Assembly: GCA_008360955.1 (NCBI GenBank)
Contig: LUCM01008850.1
Span: 1-64,000 of the forward strand
Origin: Fasciolopsis buskii
Taxonomy: Eukaryota > Platyhelminthes > Trematoda > Plagiorchiida > Fasciolidae
Direction of reading: 5' to 3'
Length of the DNA stretch: 64,000 nucleotides
The translations under genes were made by a program, and so were the position numbers. Below are positions 15,209 through 26,570 of the stretch, piece by piece (position 1 is the first letter of the stretch; each line of letters starts with the position of its first letter). The notes under the pieces are model-generated. The model worked only from the letters and a program-made list of their open reading frames with translations, was not told where the DNA came from and searched no databases.

Positions 15209-15299
<91 letters not shown>
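15209..15299. repeat. (CTA)n trinucleotide microsatellite, about 30 units
   Basis: An uninterrupted run of CTA/ACT of about 91 bases (roughly 30 units). All three forward frames and the reverse frames stay open across it, giving artificial poly-Tyr, poly-Thr or poly-Val peptides. There is no sign of a protein around it. An uninterrupted array this long is expected to vary in length between individuals. Confidence 0.97.
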
Positions 15300-15939
15300 C
15301 GGACGTGCCCATGGCGAATTCTTCCTAGATATGTCAGGACGCGAAAACAGAATGGATACTTTGTTGACTGTTTTGTTCACGCATTAGTGCTCCATCTTTT
15401 CTTTATCATTTGATATCACATTTCGCGAGACAACAAGCCGCAATTGTTTGACCGCTTTTCTTTATGTTTAATATGAATGACGTAATAAAGGAACTGACAA
15501 ATGTTACGTGCTGCTGCGTCCGGGAGTTAGCGTTCCTAGTTCGATTATTCACCCATACATATGCACGAGCCTGTGGCCACCGACAGGGAATCAATAGAGT
15601 GTGATGATGAAGAGGAAATGAAATGTATAGAAAAAACACCGCTTTTTCTGTACTGGCACAATAGAGTTTGGACTGAATATGCCTTTGGACAGATTTTCTT
15701 TTCCAGAAATACCCAATAATTAGGTGGTCATCGACCAAGCTAAAAGGCATTACCTGAGTCGGAACCGTTTTATGGCTCGGCCATATCCATAAATAATTCC
15801 ATTTAATCAGCCAATTATAATCTTGATGAATTGACACAACCGGGTACTTTATCACAGTTGAACACAAATAGAAACCCCAAGCAGAACTGAAGATACAAAT
15901 TCATGGTTTGGCTACTTTACTAGTGAAACAAAAATGCAT
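15300..15939. other. Non-coding stretch with an unassigned 153-codon minus-strand frame
   Basis: A minus-strand open frame covers 15406-15867 (153 codons) but opens with TTG rather than ATG. Its translation has no domain I recognise, and its composition looks like random translated DNA. I do not call it a gene. Nothing else is seen. Confidence 0.5.
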
Positions 15940-16066
15940 TCTCATTTTTCCAAAAGCGGTTCATGGATAACAGGTTTTCAAGTGGGGAAGTTGATCGGCG
16001 GTGAGAGAATTCGGACTTGTGATCTTCTTTTTGAGATAGCACGACCAGTTGACTACTTGACTGCCT
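15940..16066 (-). repeat. tRNA-derived SINE, copy B (diverged)
   Basis: As written on the + strand, GGTTTTCAAGTGGGGAAG followed by TTGATCGGCGG (15973-16002) closely matches GGTCTGTCAATTGGGGAAG and TTGGTCGGCTG of the copy at 54.8 kb. Next comes a degraded B-box segment (GAATTCGGACTTGTGATC) and an A-box-side segment (CCAGTTGACTACTTGACTGCC). The outer end reads, on the minus strand, TTTTGGAAAAATGAGAATG, resembling the A-rich ends of the other copies. The order of parts is the same as in copies A and D, so this is an older member of the same family. A short open frame crosses it, but that is incidental. Confidence 0.65.
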
Positions 16067-19000
16067 TCGGTTTCCGAGTTAGTAAAGGTTTTCCATTCGT
16101 TCCGATTTTTAAAAATTGCCATTTATGACATGATGTTTCTTAGCAGGATATTTTTGATTACAATGAACGAGGTGTTATCTTATTACCTCGCTCGATTTTT
16201 TACGTTTCTCCCAAGTCACTCAGTCATAGACATTCTCGGGGAGCCCATATGCTATAAGAGATATTCAGGGCAAAATAACTCAGAGGATTTCGCCATTGTC
16301 TTCACCCAAAAGAAAAACATTTCGGCTCAAATTATGCACGAACCACTTCGAAAGATATTTTCAGCGAAGAAGTAACCTCTAGCTTTGTTCGATCACAGCT
16401 GTGCCAAGGAGACTTGGCACGCCAGTATACGGTGTCAACCAATGAAAGCACGAAATGATATGAATGATCAGGTCAGCACATTGCTCCCAATGATATTTTG
16501 ACGCTCCTCGGCGAAAAAGAAATAATGGTAGGGGAAAAAGCTCTTAATTCTGACAGTTTTGATACGTAGAACTAAGAAGATTTTGAAAAAAGTATTGAAG
16601 TAAAGATCTTTATCAGTTACTGTTGGCTAGCCTCCAGTTGGACAACGAATTCCACTGTATGGATTTTTGTTTTCAGTAGGGTGATCAGCATCGGGATGGG
16701 TGGATAAAATTTGCCCTGAATTACATGGATGTCTTCGCTGCCATTTGCTGCCCGTCAGTTGTACATGCCCAGTGCTCTGTGGTCCAGTCATCCTAGTATA
16801 TGTGCACTTCCATTTAAGCTGACACTGGAATCTCTCAGTTGAACAGTTAGACGCGTGTACGGATGATTAACCCATGTGTGAGCTGGAAGGCGAGACTTAC
16901 CTCCAAGACGGAAGGATAGCGGATACACACACCTGATCAGAAACGGTAACTGCGACAATGGTCGTATGCCTCCGGGGGGATTTCGTCCATCTGTCTGTGC
17001 GTGATGCGCACTACTAACAGCAGGAACCCATATGTAAGGACCTTGCTTTTCTTTCCGAAATCTAATCTTGCCCAATAGAGAATAAAACTCGTGACGAATT
17101 ATCATGTGATTTGTACGTACACTTATCCTCTATGCATGCATCCAAAGATTCAAACGAGATTCTAGTGTCACAGAAGACTAATCTGAAAATTACTTCAACG
17201 TAACGACCTAATTTTTCCTATTGCAAGCAATCAGTAGAAATAGACAAATACATTATTGCGCAGTTTCGTTTTTTTGCCAGACATAAAAACACAATCAGAG
17301 AAGGCAGCCAGTTTTGACCATTTCCAAAGTCGTCCTCTTAAACTGCGTAAATAGAATGAATAATGACGTCATTAATTCATTAACAAGGAGGATTTTGCTA
17401 ACAAATCGCTAATCAGCCAATTGTTTTCGGATCTTTTTCCTATAGGGGTATCGTTTCTGGGACTGCCTACTGTCATTACAGAATACAGCAATCTAATCAG
17501 GTGCTTCAGTCTACCGCGAAATCAGACACTTGTGGGATTAGTTGGGGAGAACTAGTCGATTCCAAATCGAAGTAATCTGCACTGATTCCGCAACACATAT
17601 CTTGCATATCGCCTTATATAATGTTGTAAATTTTGACCCCGGCTGATACGCCCAGTGGGCTTTAGCACAAGTATGTTTATCTGTTTCGGTACATTTGAGC
17701 TTTGCTATTCAACCTTCCCTAGTACACGGTGCAGTTCAGATGCAGCATAAGGTCATGAACATAGTAGTCAGCATGCAGTCTCGGGATGTGCTTAGTTATT
17801 CCACTTCTAATCATATGTAATGAGCAGCGCAACGTCCATCAGTACCGTCTCATCTAGTCCACAAACACGGATTTTAGTCAGAAGGAAGCATGGTCGTCTT
17901 TGTGAATTCCACCAAAGTTGCTTCCGTAGTATGCACTAAACACTTCTACTTTTGGTCCAGAGGCTGAAACCAGTGAGGCATTATGGTTGTGATCGAAACG
18001 TCAACCTAGAGGACATGTTTAAAAGCTATCCTCCGAGAGAATGAGTTTCAGGATGTGACTTGCAGTGCCGTACGGATGTTTGGGGAGCCACCTGATGACA
18101 AGGTGGGAGAAGCCGGTACTCCCAGGCGGCATGACAGATGATCACATTTGTTTGCAATTGCTGAAGCAGCCGGTTCCATTTGTTTGTTTGAACAAAAAAT
18201 AGAACAGAAACGATATCGGTTATCATCTCGGTATGCTGTCATTTATATGGTGAGGCACAAATTAGTCATTAGTTGATCATGCTAGGAGTCAGCGAACAGT
18301 TCCAACAACAAATAGGAATCTTAGCAAGTGTGATATTTGTTGTTGTTATTCGTGATAACAGACCAATGCGCGAACCTAATAGGTGAAATGATTTTAAATA
18401 ATGTGTCTATTCGGAAATCGCATAGACGAGCTCTCTTGTGCAATTGATAGATAACTGGCACCGTCGAGGGCCATTGTGGATGAATAAAGTAAATTTAGTA
18501 GAAAAGATTACAGTCAAGCCGTGCAAACTTTCTTGTTTCCTAATTACGGAGAAGCTGGAAGCCTGACTACTCCAGATGACATCTTAAAAACCATCTAGTT
18601 ACTATGATCAAAATAGAAACGTTATATGAAACCTACTTAGCAAAATATCTCCGCGTTATTAAGATCATACTGCATGATTCTGAATGCACTGACTAGGGGT
18701 GGGTGCAATATTGACTGAGATAGATATGAACGCTGGTGTAGAAGAAAAGAACAAGTTATCTTCAGATGGAGGATTCGAACAGAATAGTTGGTCGGAGAAG
18801 GTGGGACTGCTACCCTGCAGCTGTTTCAAAATAAGAATCAAGTGATGAGTAACAGTATGATCCAACAAAATGCGCTTGCGTATGTGGTATCGAGGCGAAA
18901 ATACGGTATGCAGGAAAATTATTGATTACACAAAAAATTGTTTGAGTTAGTCTAAAGTTGCGCACTCGTCACTGGTTTTCGATAAAATCGATTTGAAAAT

Positions 19001-22000
19001 TGTGGTGCTCAGCTCGATGAACATAGTAAATAATTTCCGGCTGTTAACCACGAAAGTGGTTAACGAATGTTTAAAAAGGCACACTTGGATCATTAACGCA
19101 AAGCCTTACTATTTTGAACTTTAATGTTCCGGAAGTGTGCAGCTGGCAGTGCGGTGATATTGTTGTTCAAGTGCAAGCTTTACACGAATTCGATAGACCA
19201 CACAATGAAGAGAAACAGCTCAAATTCTTCAATTAATGCAAATATTAGGAATTCGTCAGACCAAATTATGAAATGACGTTGGAGACGCTCACGATTAGAC
19301 AGTATCCTATTTCATTGATTCATGTGGTCACTTGCACAATAAACATGAACTATGCAAAGCTAACGTTATGTAGGGGAATTATTAATTTGGCTAGGGGAGT
19401 CAAAAGCTTAGTTTGGGAATTCCTCAGTTTGAACTGAATACCAAACGCTATCTTTTTTCACTCTAGTTTGCGAACCTTCTATGGACAAATTAACTTCACA
19501 CTGTCGTGCATCATAAGGCAGTACGGAGCACAGCATCGTTAACTGATTTCGGAATGGATTAGCTGACCAAAGAATGCCATTAAATTATCACGTGGGTAGA
19601 GTAGAGTCGATGAATCTCGTACACCGTTTCAATCATAGACATCGTCATGTCTACTTGGATACCGATCGCACCAGCTTATGTTAGTTTATGCTTTTAGATG
19701 GGTATTCGGCTGGAGTTCTTATTTTGTTCCTTAACTTGCGTACAAACGTTGCCAATGCACCAGGGCTGACACCTTCGCATGCTACTGTGTGACTCACTGA
19801 AGACCGCAAATGGGACATATTGCAGTCCCAAAGGTGAAGATGTACCAAAACGACGCGGACCAACGATCAATTCCGCAGTGCCATCACTGCATTCTAAGTG
19901 GTAGAAATATGTTTGTAATCATACCTGCCTGCCTCCGCACAAACGATGTGGACCAGAATCTAATGCACAGCGTTAGATTTGGTTTTTGTGCTTGTTGAAC
20001 CTTTTGATGTATGCCCTCCGTTAGTTGTCAATTCTGGACACCAATAGCTACGACAATGTGCGTTCTTTGTGAACTAGGTTGGTAAGTTCTAATACACCTG
20101 TTATTACCGAAATGAGATTGGTTTCAGTTCCGAATACTGACATGTTTTTATCCATTCCGTTACATTATTCGTTATTGAAAATCACGGGTCTGTTTGTTTG
20201 ATATTACCATTACGTTCGAACTTTATCATACTCTGCTTAATGCATGCCAATGAATTATCATGCATTTCAATGTAATGAGAAAACGACAAGTATTTGAAAC
20301 CATGTGCATTGCATTGCGACCCAACCTACAACAGAGATAACATCATAGTTGTTTTTACGCGCCCCCATGCTTCATTTACGGTTTTTTCAAACCGTCCATG
20401 TTTCTTCCCGTGTAGGACCATACACGTATCTGTTTTATCATATAGACCCTAGATTGTTAGGTACGCCAAACAATAGTTAAGTGTAGATTGTCACTCTTGT
20501 GGTGTGTCCCGGCTGATTTGAAAAAAAACGATAATTATTTAGTTTAAATTGACGAGATCTTCATGCATACGCGCACTTGTTCCCCGAAAACGTGTCTCCT
20601 GTGAAAGTATCGATTAGAAATATCATTCCATTGTGTCTTAAATTAGTCTACCGTATTTTCGGGACCAGATAATAATTGTCCACGATAGTTTGCGCATCAC
20701 CTTTGAAAAAGGATAATGGAACAATAATCGCAACTGTCTTTCATATTGTCTCCTGGAGAAGCATTCGTCTCATGTAAGACGCATTTCCTCCGATATTATG
20801 CTTGCAGCCATCTAATTATGTCAACAGTTGCCAACGTGACCTAAAACGGTTGATCGTAGATAACAAACCGTCTGTCACGTCAGATAACTGGTCAGTTCAA
20901 GGTTTTCCCACGTGGAAGATATCCTGATTATTCTGCGCTGTTTACAAATCAGTCTGGAGAAGCACACAACGGAGAATAAGTTGCTATTAGTCACCTTGTT
21001 ACAGTGCGAAAAAACACTGGTCGATACTTCGATGAAATTGGAGGTTTCTTTTTCAGCCATATCATTAGGCTAAATGACACATTTAGCAATGAGTTTCTTG
21101 AGAAATTTCATCGGCTTTGACAGACACTCGGAATAATGAGAAAACAGCAAAGTAACTAACGGCCTTTTTCTAAATTAGAGCTAGGGAAAAGATAATGGTA
21201 TATGGGGATCTGTCAGGTACATGTGTTTTGGCAAACAGTATCTGAAATACAAGAACCCAGTCCACTTGATTTCCTAACTGGTTGCAAGTGAACACCTGTT
21301 CACAAATATTCCCTAATGTGATCTGCGGATTTCAGAGCATTCGTGAACACTGGGGGCACCGATCGGAGATAACCATGACGTCAGATAATGTCTACTGATT
21401 TTGCACTGAGCACCATTCGATAGATTTGGCCAGCAGTAGGTGCTGGCACACAAGTCAATATAGTAGAATACATTTCCTTTTTTCCAATTGTCGTTTCGAT
21501 CTTACTCGGTGCAATTTTGTCCTAATTCCCTCCGGGCTGTAAGCATGATACTTTGTTGATGAGCTTAAGTCATCGTGTGGCCGCTGTTTTCTCCGTGCGT
21601 GGTCACTACGCTTATTTTTTTGTGTGGCCAGTATAGGCGGGAAACAAGCCGGACTTTGAAGGTCATAATTGGTTTTACTGAAGTAAACATCAACTCACCT
21701 ATGAAAAACGTCATTCAAGTCCATTTAATGTGATCCACTGCCTGAAAGCTTTGCTCAAACTTTTTGGGTTTACACTTACACTTCGGATGTAAATTCATTG
21801 ACTTTTTATATGGTCAGTCGGTAGGAACAAAGTTTGCTAAAACTTTCTCGGGCCAAGCTCAAAATGTGTTTGTCGCTTTTGATATTTGATCTTTCAGCAA
21901 CTTAAGGTAGAGTCCATATCGTTCCAGGGAATGAGCCGAGGTTGATGGATTGTCTTTCCACGGCACTACGGCTTAATGCCCAAATAGACGTTGGTTTATG

Positions 22001-25000
22001 CGTTGTTTGGCTTCTTTTTACAACGGTCATTATGGATTAGCTGTAGCACCACCGCTGCTCATTTCTTACGTTTCTGTCACCTGAACCCAATTTCCCAGGG
22101 GACATCAGTTACACGAAAAGCAGATTTCCAATTCATACCGTCGTGTAAGATAGTTTGAAGCAAATTTCGGTAGTGTGCTAACACTTCATGATGATAATTT
22201 GTTAAACTAGGGCTTCGTAATCCGGAGAAATATTCGGTCCAGGCTTACGTGAGATTGTTGCGCGCCGATCGAGACAATTTCAGCCGGTAAAAGAACAGAA
22301 CATAGTTCACGTTTGCCATGGGATGACTTGAAATAAATCAGCTATGAATCATTAACGTGATAAAGTGCGTATGGCTTTCATCTACCATTTTTACGGGAAG
22401 TCCACAAAAGCGTTCATACAAAAAGCAATTATATGAGTTGGGATAACGAGGACAGGGCCAATTTGGTCTTTTCGAAATATCAGCTTTCTTTCCCACTTTA
22501 ACTTGGCCCAAATAGATTAGTTGGAATCAGCTTCGTGGTACTGGAAAGTCCAATGGGTAAACAAGTGAGGGCCAGTGTCTCATAACGGCGTTCGTTTTGA
22601 AATATGTTTGAATAATTTTAGAAAACTGAGCACTACAAAAACATAGCTATTAGCTGAAATATGTGCAGAAATTATTTCATAGTGCTATGTGGTCATTCAG
22701 TCTGGTATTTCATCCGAACCTTAATAAATGTTTCACAGTAAAGTCAGTAGTCATTTATATCTGTTGCTTAACAGGGCTGACACATAGGAGAGCAAAACTA
22801 TTCGGCTGGTTTCATATTCTACGGACCGCCTGAATGCTAACTAATTTACCCACTGGTTATGGATTAGTGACTAGATGGGAACTCCAGGGATTTTGAATCC
22901 TGCCACCCTAGATCGTTTTATCGATTTTGATGGCCCACCACGGATTGAAAAATCCGTTGACGAGTACTTCATAGTTTGCCACATCAAAAGTGGAAAATGA
23001 CAAGTCGTCTTACTTAAGCAGTTCGACGTCATACGTCTTTATGTCTTTTTTCGACACCTTATGGCAAATGTGTAATAGGGATCTTGAAACTCAGGAGAAC
23101 TGAAATAAGACTTACATGTATGATTTATTCGATGGAACATTATTATAATGTAAGGAACATACCGTTCCGAACGAACTGAGTGAATTGCTGTAATGCGGCA
23201 AAACAAATCAAGGAATACCACTCCTGAGACAATATTTCTAATCCTTGCAATATTCCATTCCATGAGAAGCATTGATATTTACTTCAAATTCTCGATGCGC
23301 CCAGTTGTGTTCTTCGTTGTCATGGTTTCCGAGCATTTCTGAGGCAGGAGTGAGTATTGTCATCTCTTGTGTTTAATGCAATCCAAAGTGCAACGTAAAT
23401 TCCGTGTTTTTAACTGTATTTTTCCGTGCTTCGTTGATATTTCTCACTTCAGACCAAATACTTATCCAAGGGAACGCTGTCGCGAACGCTATAGGGCTTG
23501 TCTACTTGGACCATTCTATCATGACTTTTGATGAGTTTGATTGCATTCTACGGCATAGAAAACGATGGAACCCATCCATCTGTTGAACGGGTTATCACAT
23601 GATAATTTTCATCATTACGGTTAAATAAAAGTGCTATTTTTGTATTCCTGCAAAATTTTCTAGTTTCAGTAGTATTATCATCAGCAGTGTCTTCGTTGAT
23701 TCTGACTTTCGGTCTGAAAATAATAGTTTTTTTTTGATTTCTTCATCTCTTCCTTTATTCCGGTTACTGATCACAGCTCCCTTTTGATTGCAAGAAATTT
23801 TATCTATGCTTTTTTGTCCATCATAACGATGTTCGGGCGGTGGGCTTACGCCTCCATCACTCACTCGCGAGAGTGAAAATATTGACAAAACCCGCCCTAA
23901 ACCAGTGTACTATTTTTCTCGTCATAACCCGCGTTTCTATCTGTGCTGGTGACAACTGTGCGGCAGCTGTGAAGTCCAAAATTCACTGTCGGTTTGCTCG
24001 CGACATTTATTTTCGACCTATGTGGTCGAGGTTTCTTCTGGGTTTCTTGTTTTCTGTAGACCTCTCATTTTTCATACTTCCTCTTTGCGGATTTTCCGCC
24101 TACTCATTTATTAGCTCCATGGAGCATCCAATATTAGTCCAAAAAGGCTTTTGATTTGTCTGTCCATTTGAAGATTTATTTACGCACGTTGGGAGAATGA
24201 CATCGCCCCACACACCAGTTCAAGGAACAGATATCTACGGCTGGCCACAGTGAAGTTGTCATGGGTTCGTCTCAGCTCAATGAAACAAGATCAGGCGTGT
24301 TAACTCTAATTATTCTGATTAAATTCCAAGCAGTCGGGGTGCACACCAATTGATGAAGAGGACTCGCATTTTTTATGTCCAGGAGAAAAGGTTTCGGCCG
24401 CCTGGTCACTCGATGTCGATATTCTCAATGCTATTTTTCGTTTAACCAACCACATTTGCTACGTGAACACATCGATCCGTTAAATGTGCCCAGTTTGATC
24501 AATTGGTTCGAGATGAGATTTTGAATGAATCTGAAAAATCAAGAATGCCGTCATGGCTAATCCATGTAATCGTAGGCATGGTACACGTGTCGTGCCTTGT
24601 GTCACTGTCATTGATTGACAGCTCGCTAAATCTGTGATCCACTGCGACTAGGTTGAAGGCAACAACAGGTGTATGCCATTTACCGAATTCCCCTACGCAG
24701 GACTGTTGTTAGGCAGTACAACCGTTCGGTCATTCGATCAACTACCATCTAGGATCGTTTGCTTGTAAGCCAACCTCGATGGACATTACACAGAGTATTA
24801 TTTTGCGGTACCTTCTGTGATTTGGTTTCATACCATTATCACTGTCTTAAGAATAGTGGGGATTTTTAATTTTTATTTCGCGATAGCCGTAATGCAAGCT
24901 TAATTGCGTAAAAGCCGAACATTGCGGTAAAATGCAAATTAGATATGGTTGAATAGGATGATGTAATAGAACAGGTATCGCTCTTCTTAACACATTAGGC

Positions 25001-25487
25001 AAGAATCTTTATGAACTGTCCAAATAGCTAACTCACCCGATGCGAAACAGTTAATCAACATTTAAAAACATTGTGTAAAACTACCATTTTTTGCAAAAGC
25101 CCAAGAGAAAGACTGTTACTCATTTCCCATGTGGTTTGCCTTAGTCGAGAAAGTAACCAGTTTTTTAGAATCCTATTTTTCTACGATTCCTACTGCCGCA
25201 ATAATGCAACGATTTTCGGCGAACCAGCGAATCGAACTGAAAACAAACAACAGTCAAATTGACCAATCAGAAATCGAGGAAATCCGCCTTGAAAGCGGTC
25301 ACGGCATTGGTCCATATCCATTTCTGTGACTACGTTACTTGACTGAGTCGGTAGTACAGATAAATCCCTACATTTTGAAATGTGGACAGAATCTCTGCTG
25401 TCACAGCCACAGCATGTGGCCTGCTGCTGTCAGCCCATGCTAAATTTCTGTGCATAGCAGAGCCAACAAATCCTGCCGCCCACGAGA
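16067..25487. other. Long non-coding stretch upstream of the receptor gene
   Basis: More than 9 kb without a supported gene. The longest frames are about 105 codons (16788-17105 minus; 23840-24154 plus) and lack recognisable motifs. A GGATTCGAAC motif near 18769 resembles a SINE B box, but the rest of the element is not convincing. A perfect 6-bp stem with a GCGA loop occurs at 23861-23876 and is probably chance. The promoter and any 5' non-coding exons of the receptor gene should lie in the last part of this stretch, but I see no clear TATA box or initiator next to it. Confidence 0.55.
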
Positions 25488-26570
25488 ATGGGCTATTCCA
25501 GTGCTGCAGACCAAAACACATACAACTTGACAGCAGATATATTCCACAAGAACATGACATGCCTAATGTGGAACGAAGTAAACAAAAAACGCTACGGAAC
25601 TCTAATGCACCTTGACGCTGTTTCCATTGCCCAGCTTGCGATCAATGTTGCTGGAGTTATTGGAAACACTCTGATTATCACACTTCTACGTAAGCATTCC
25701 TTAGGTGGACGTTTGCCAACCGTTTTCTTCCGTTCACAAGCTGTTTGTGACTTGCTTGTTAATTTGGAATCGATATTTTTCGGAATTGACGCCGAAATGT
25801 GGAGTGTCCCCATATCTTGGGTTAATCATCTACTCTGTCGTCTGTGGCACAGTCAGTTTATTTTCTGGTTATCTGTGCAACTATCAATCGGGAACTTAGT
25901 ATTAATTGGATTGGAACGTTTCCTAGCCTTGTCTTTTCCCATGACCTACCAGCAACTGCAACCATCCCGAGTGGCTGTGTATTGTCTCTCAGGTAACTTA
26001 TTATACAATCTGATTTTGGCATCACCTAACATTTTGGAAACTGGTCTTGAGAACGACTGCTGTGTGAGTCAGCATCACGTGACCTCAACTGGCAAAATTT
26101 TAAGTGCCTATTCCATTGTGTGGTTTATCATGATCTACCTGCTTGCTTTTATACTGCTGATCATCTTCTACGGTGGAGTGATTGTTGCTCTGCGTCAGTC
26201 TGCCCTGTTGCATCGAGCAACGACCAGATCAGCGGCAATGATGCGTTTCACAAGAATGGCAATTGTGATCACGTTGGTCTATGTGGCCTGTATCTCATAC
26301 GACGCATTTGCCTATCTGATCGGTCGTACCGGACTTTGGACATATCAGTACAATACGATATGGCACAATTTAGGCATGCTATTCGTGTCGTTAAATTCGT
26401 TTGCTAATCCCTACATATATTACTTATTCGTGCTGAGAGATTCGTGTCGTCGTAAATTCAAACTGGATGGATTTAAACTCCGACAGACGAGCAACGCGCT
26501 GCCAATCTCGCAACAAAGTCATCCGTCCAACTACTTACGAAGCAAAAAGTGTTCTTCCGCCAGTCAGTAG
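25488..26570 (+). CDS. Rhodopsin-like (class A) orphan G protein-coupled receptor, single exon
   Basis: A 360-residue seven-transmembrane receptor, predicted to sit in the plasma membrane and signal through heterotrimeric G proteins; the ligand is unknown. Helix 1 is near 44-67 with the conserved Gly59-Asn60. Helix 2 is near 77-100 with Asp88 in AVCDLL. Helix 3 starts at Cys117 and ends in Glu143-Arg144-Phe145, replacing the usual DRY. Helices 4, 5, 6 and 7 are near 161-183, 204-235, 255-278 and 288-314; helix 7 has NPYIY at 307-311 (NPxxY). Cys191 or Cys192 in loop 2 could pair with Cys117. Asn13 and Asn22 are possible glycosylation sites, and Cys320 a possible palmitoylation site. Helix 4 has no tryptophan, and helix 6 lacks the CWxP switch (it reads VACISYDAF). 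The ATG has A at -3 and G at +4, and the frame has an upstream stop (TAG, 25455). No intron is needed. Flatworm-restricted orphan receptor clades, such as the PROF1 group, are a plausible home, but I cannot prove this without a search. Confidence 0.93.
   Translation: MGYSSAADQNTYNLTADIFHKNMTCLMWNEVNKKRYGTLMHLDAVSIAQLAINVAGVIGNTLIITLLRKHSLGGRLPTVFFRSQAVCDLLVNLESIFFGIDAEMWSVPISWVNHLLCRLWHSQFIFWLSVQLSIGNLVLIGLERFLALSFPMTYQQLQPSRVAVYCLSGNLLYNLILASPNILETGLENDCCVSQHHVTSTGKILSAYSIVWFIMIYLLAFILLIIFYGGVIVALRQSALLHRATTRSAAMMRFTRMAIVITLVYVACISYDAFAYLIGRTGLWTYQYNTIWHNLGMLFVSLNSFANPYIYYLFVLRDSCRRKFKLDGFKLRQTSNALPISQQSHPSNYLRSKKCSSASQ

Noticed and set aside
15168..15413. Open frames encoding poly-Tyr, poly-Thr or poly-Val
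   Set aside because: They are produced by the CTA microsatellite being open in several frames; the flanking residues carry no domain.
18765..18825. Possible further SINE copy (GGATTCGAAC motif)
   Set aside because: The B-box-like motif is present, but neither the body nor the end of the family can be aligned convincingly on either strand.
23861..23876. Perfect hairpin with GCGA tetraloop
   Set aside because: A six-base stem is too short to mean much alone; no RNA gene or terminator context is present.
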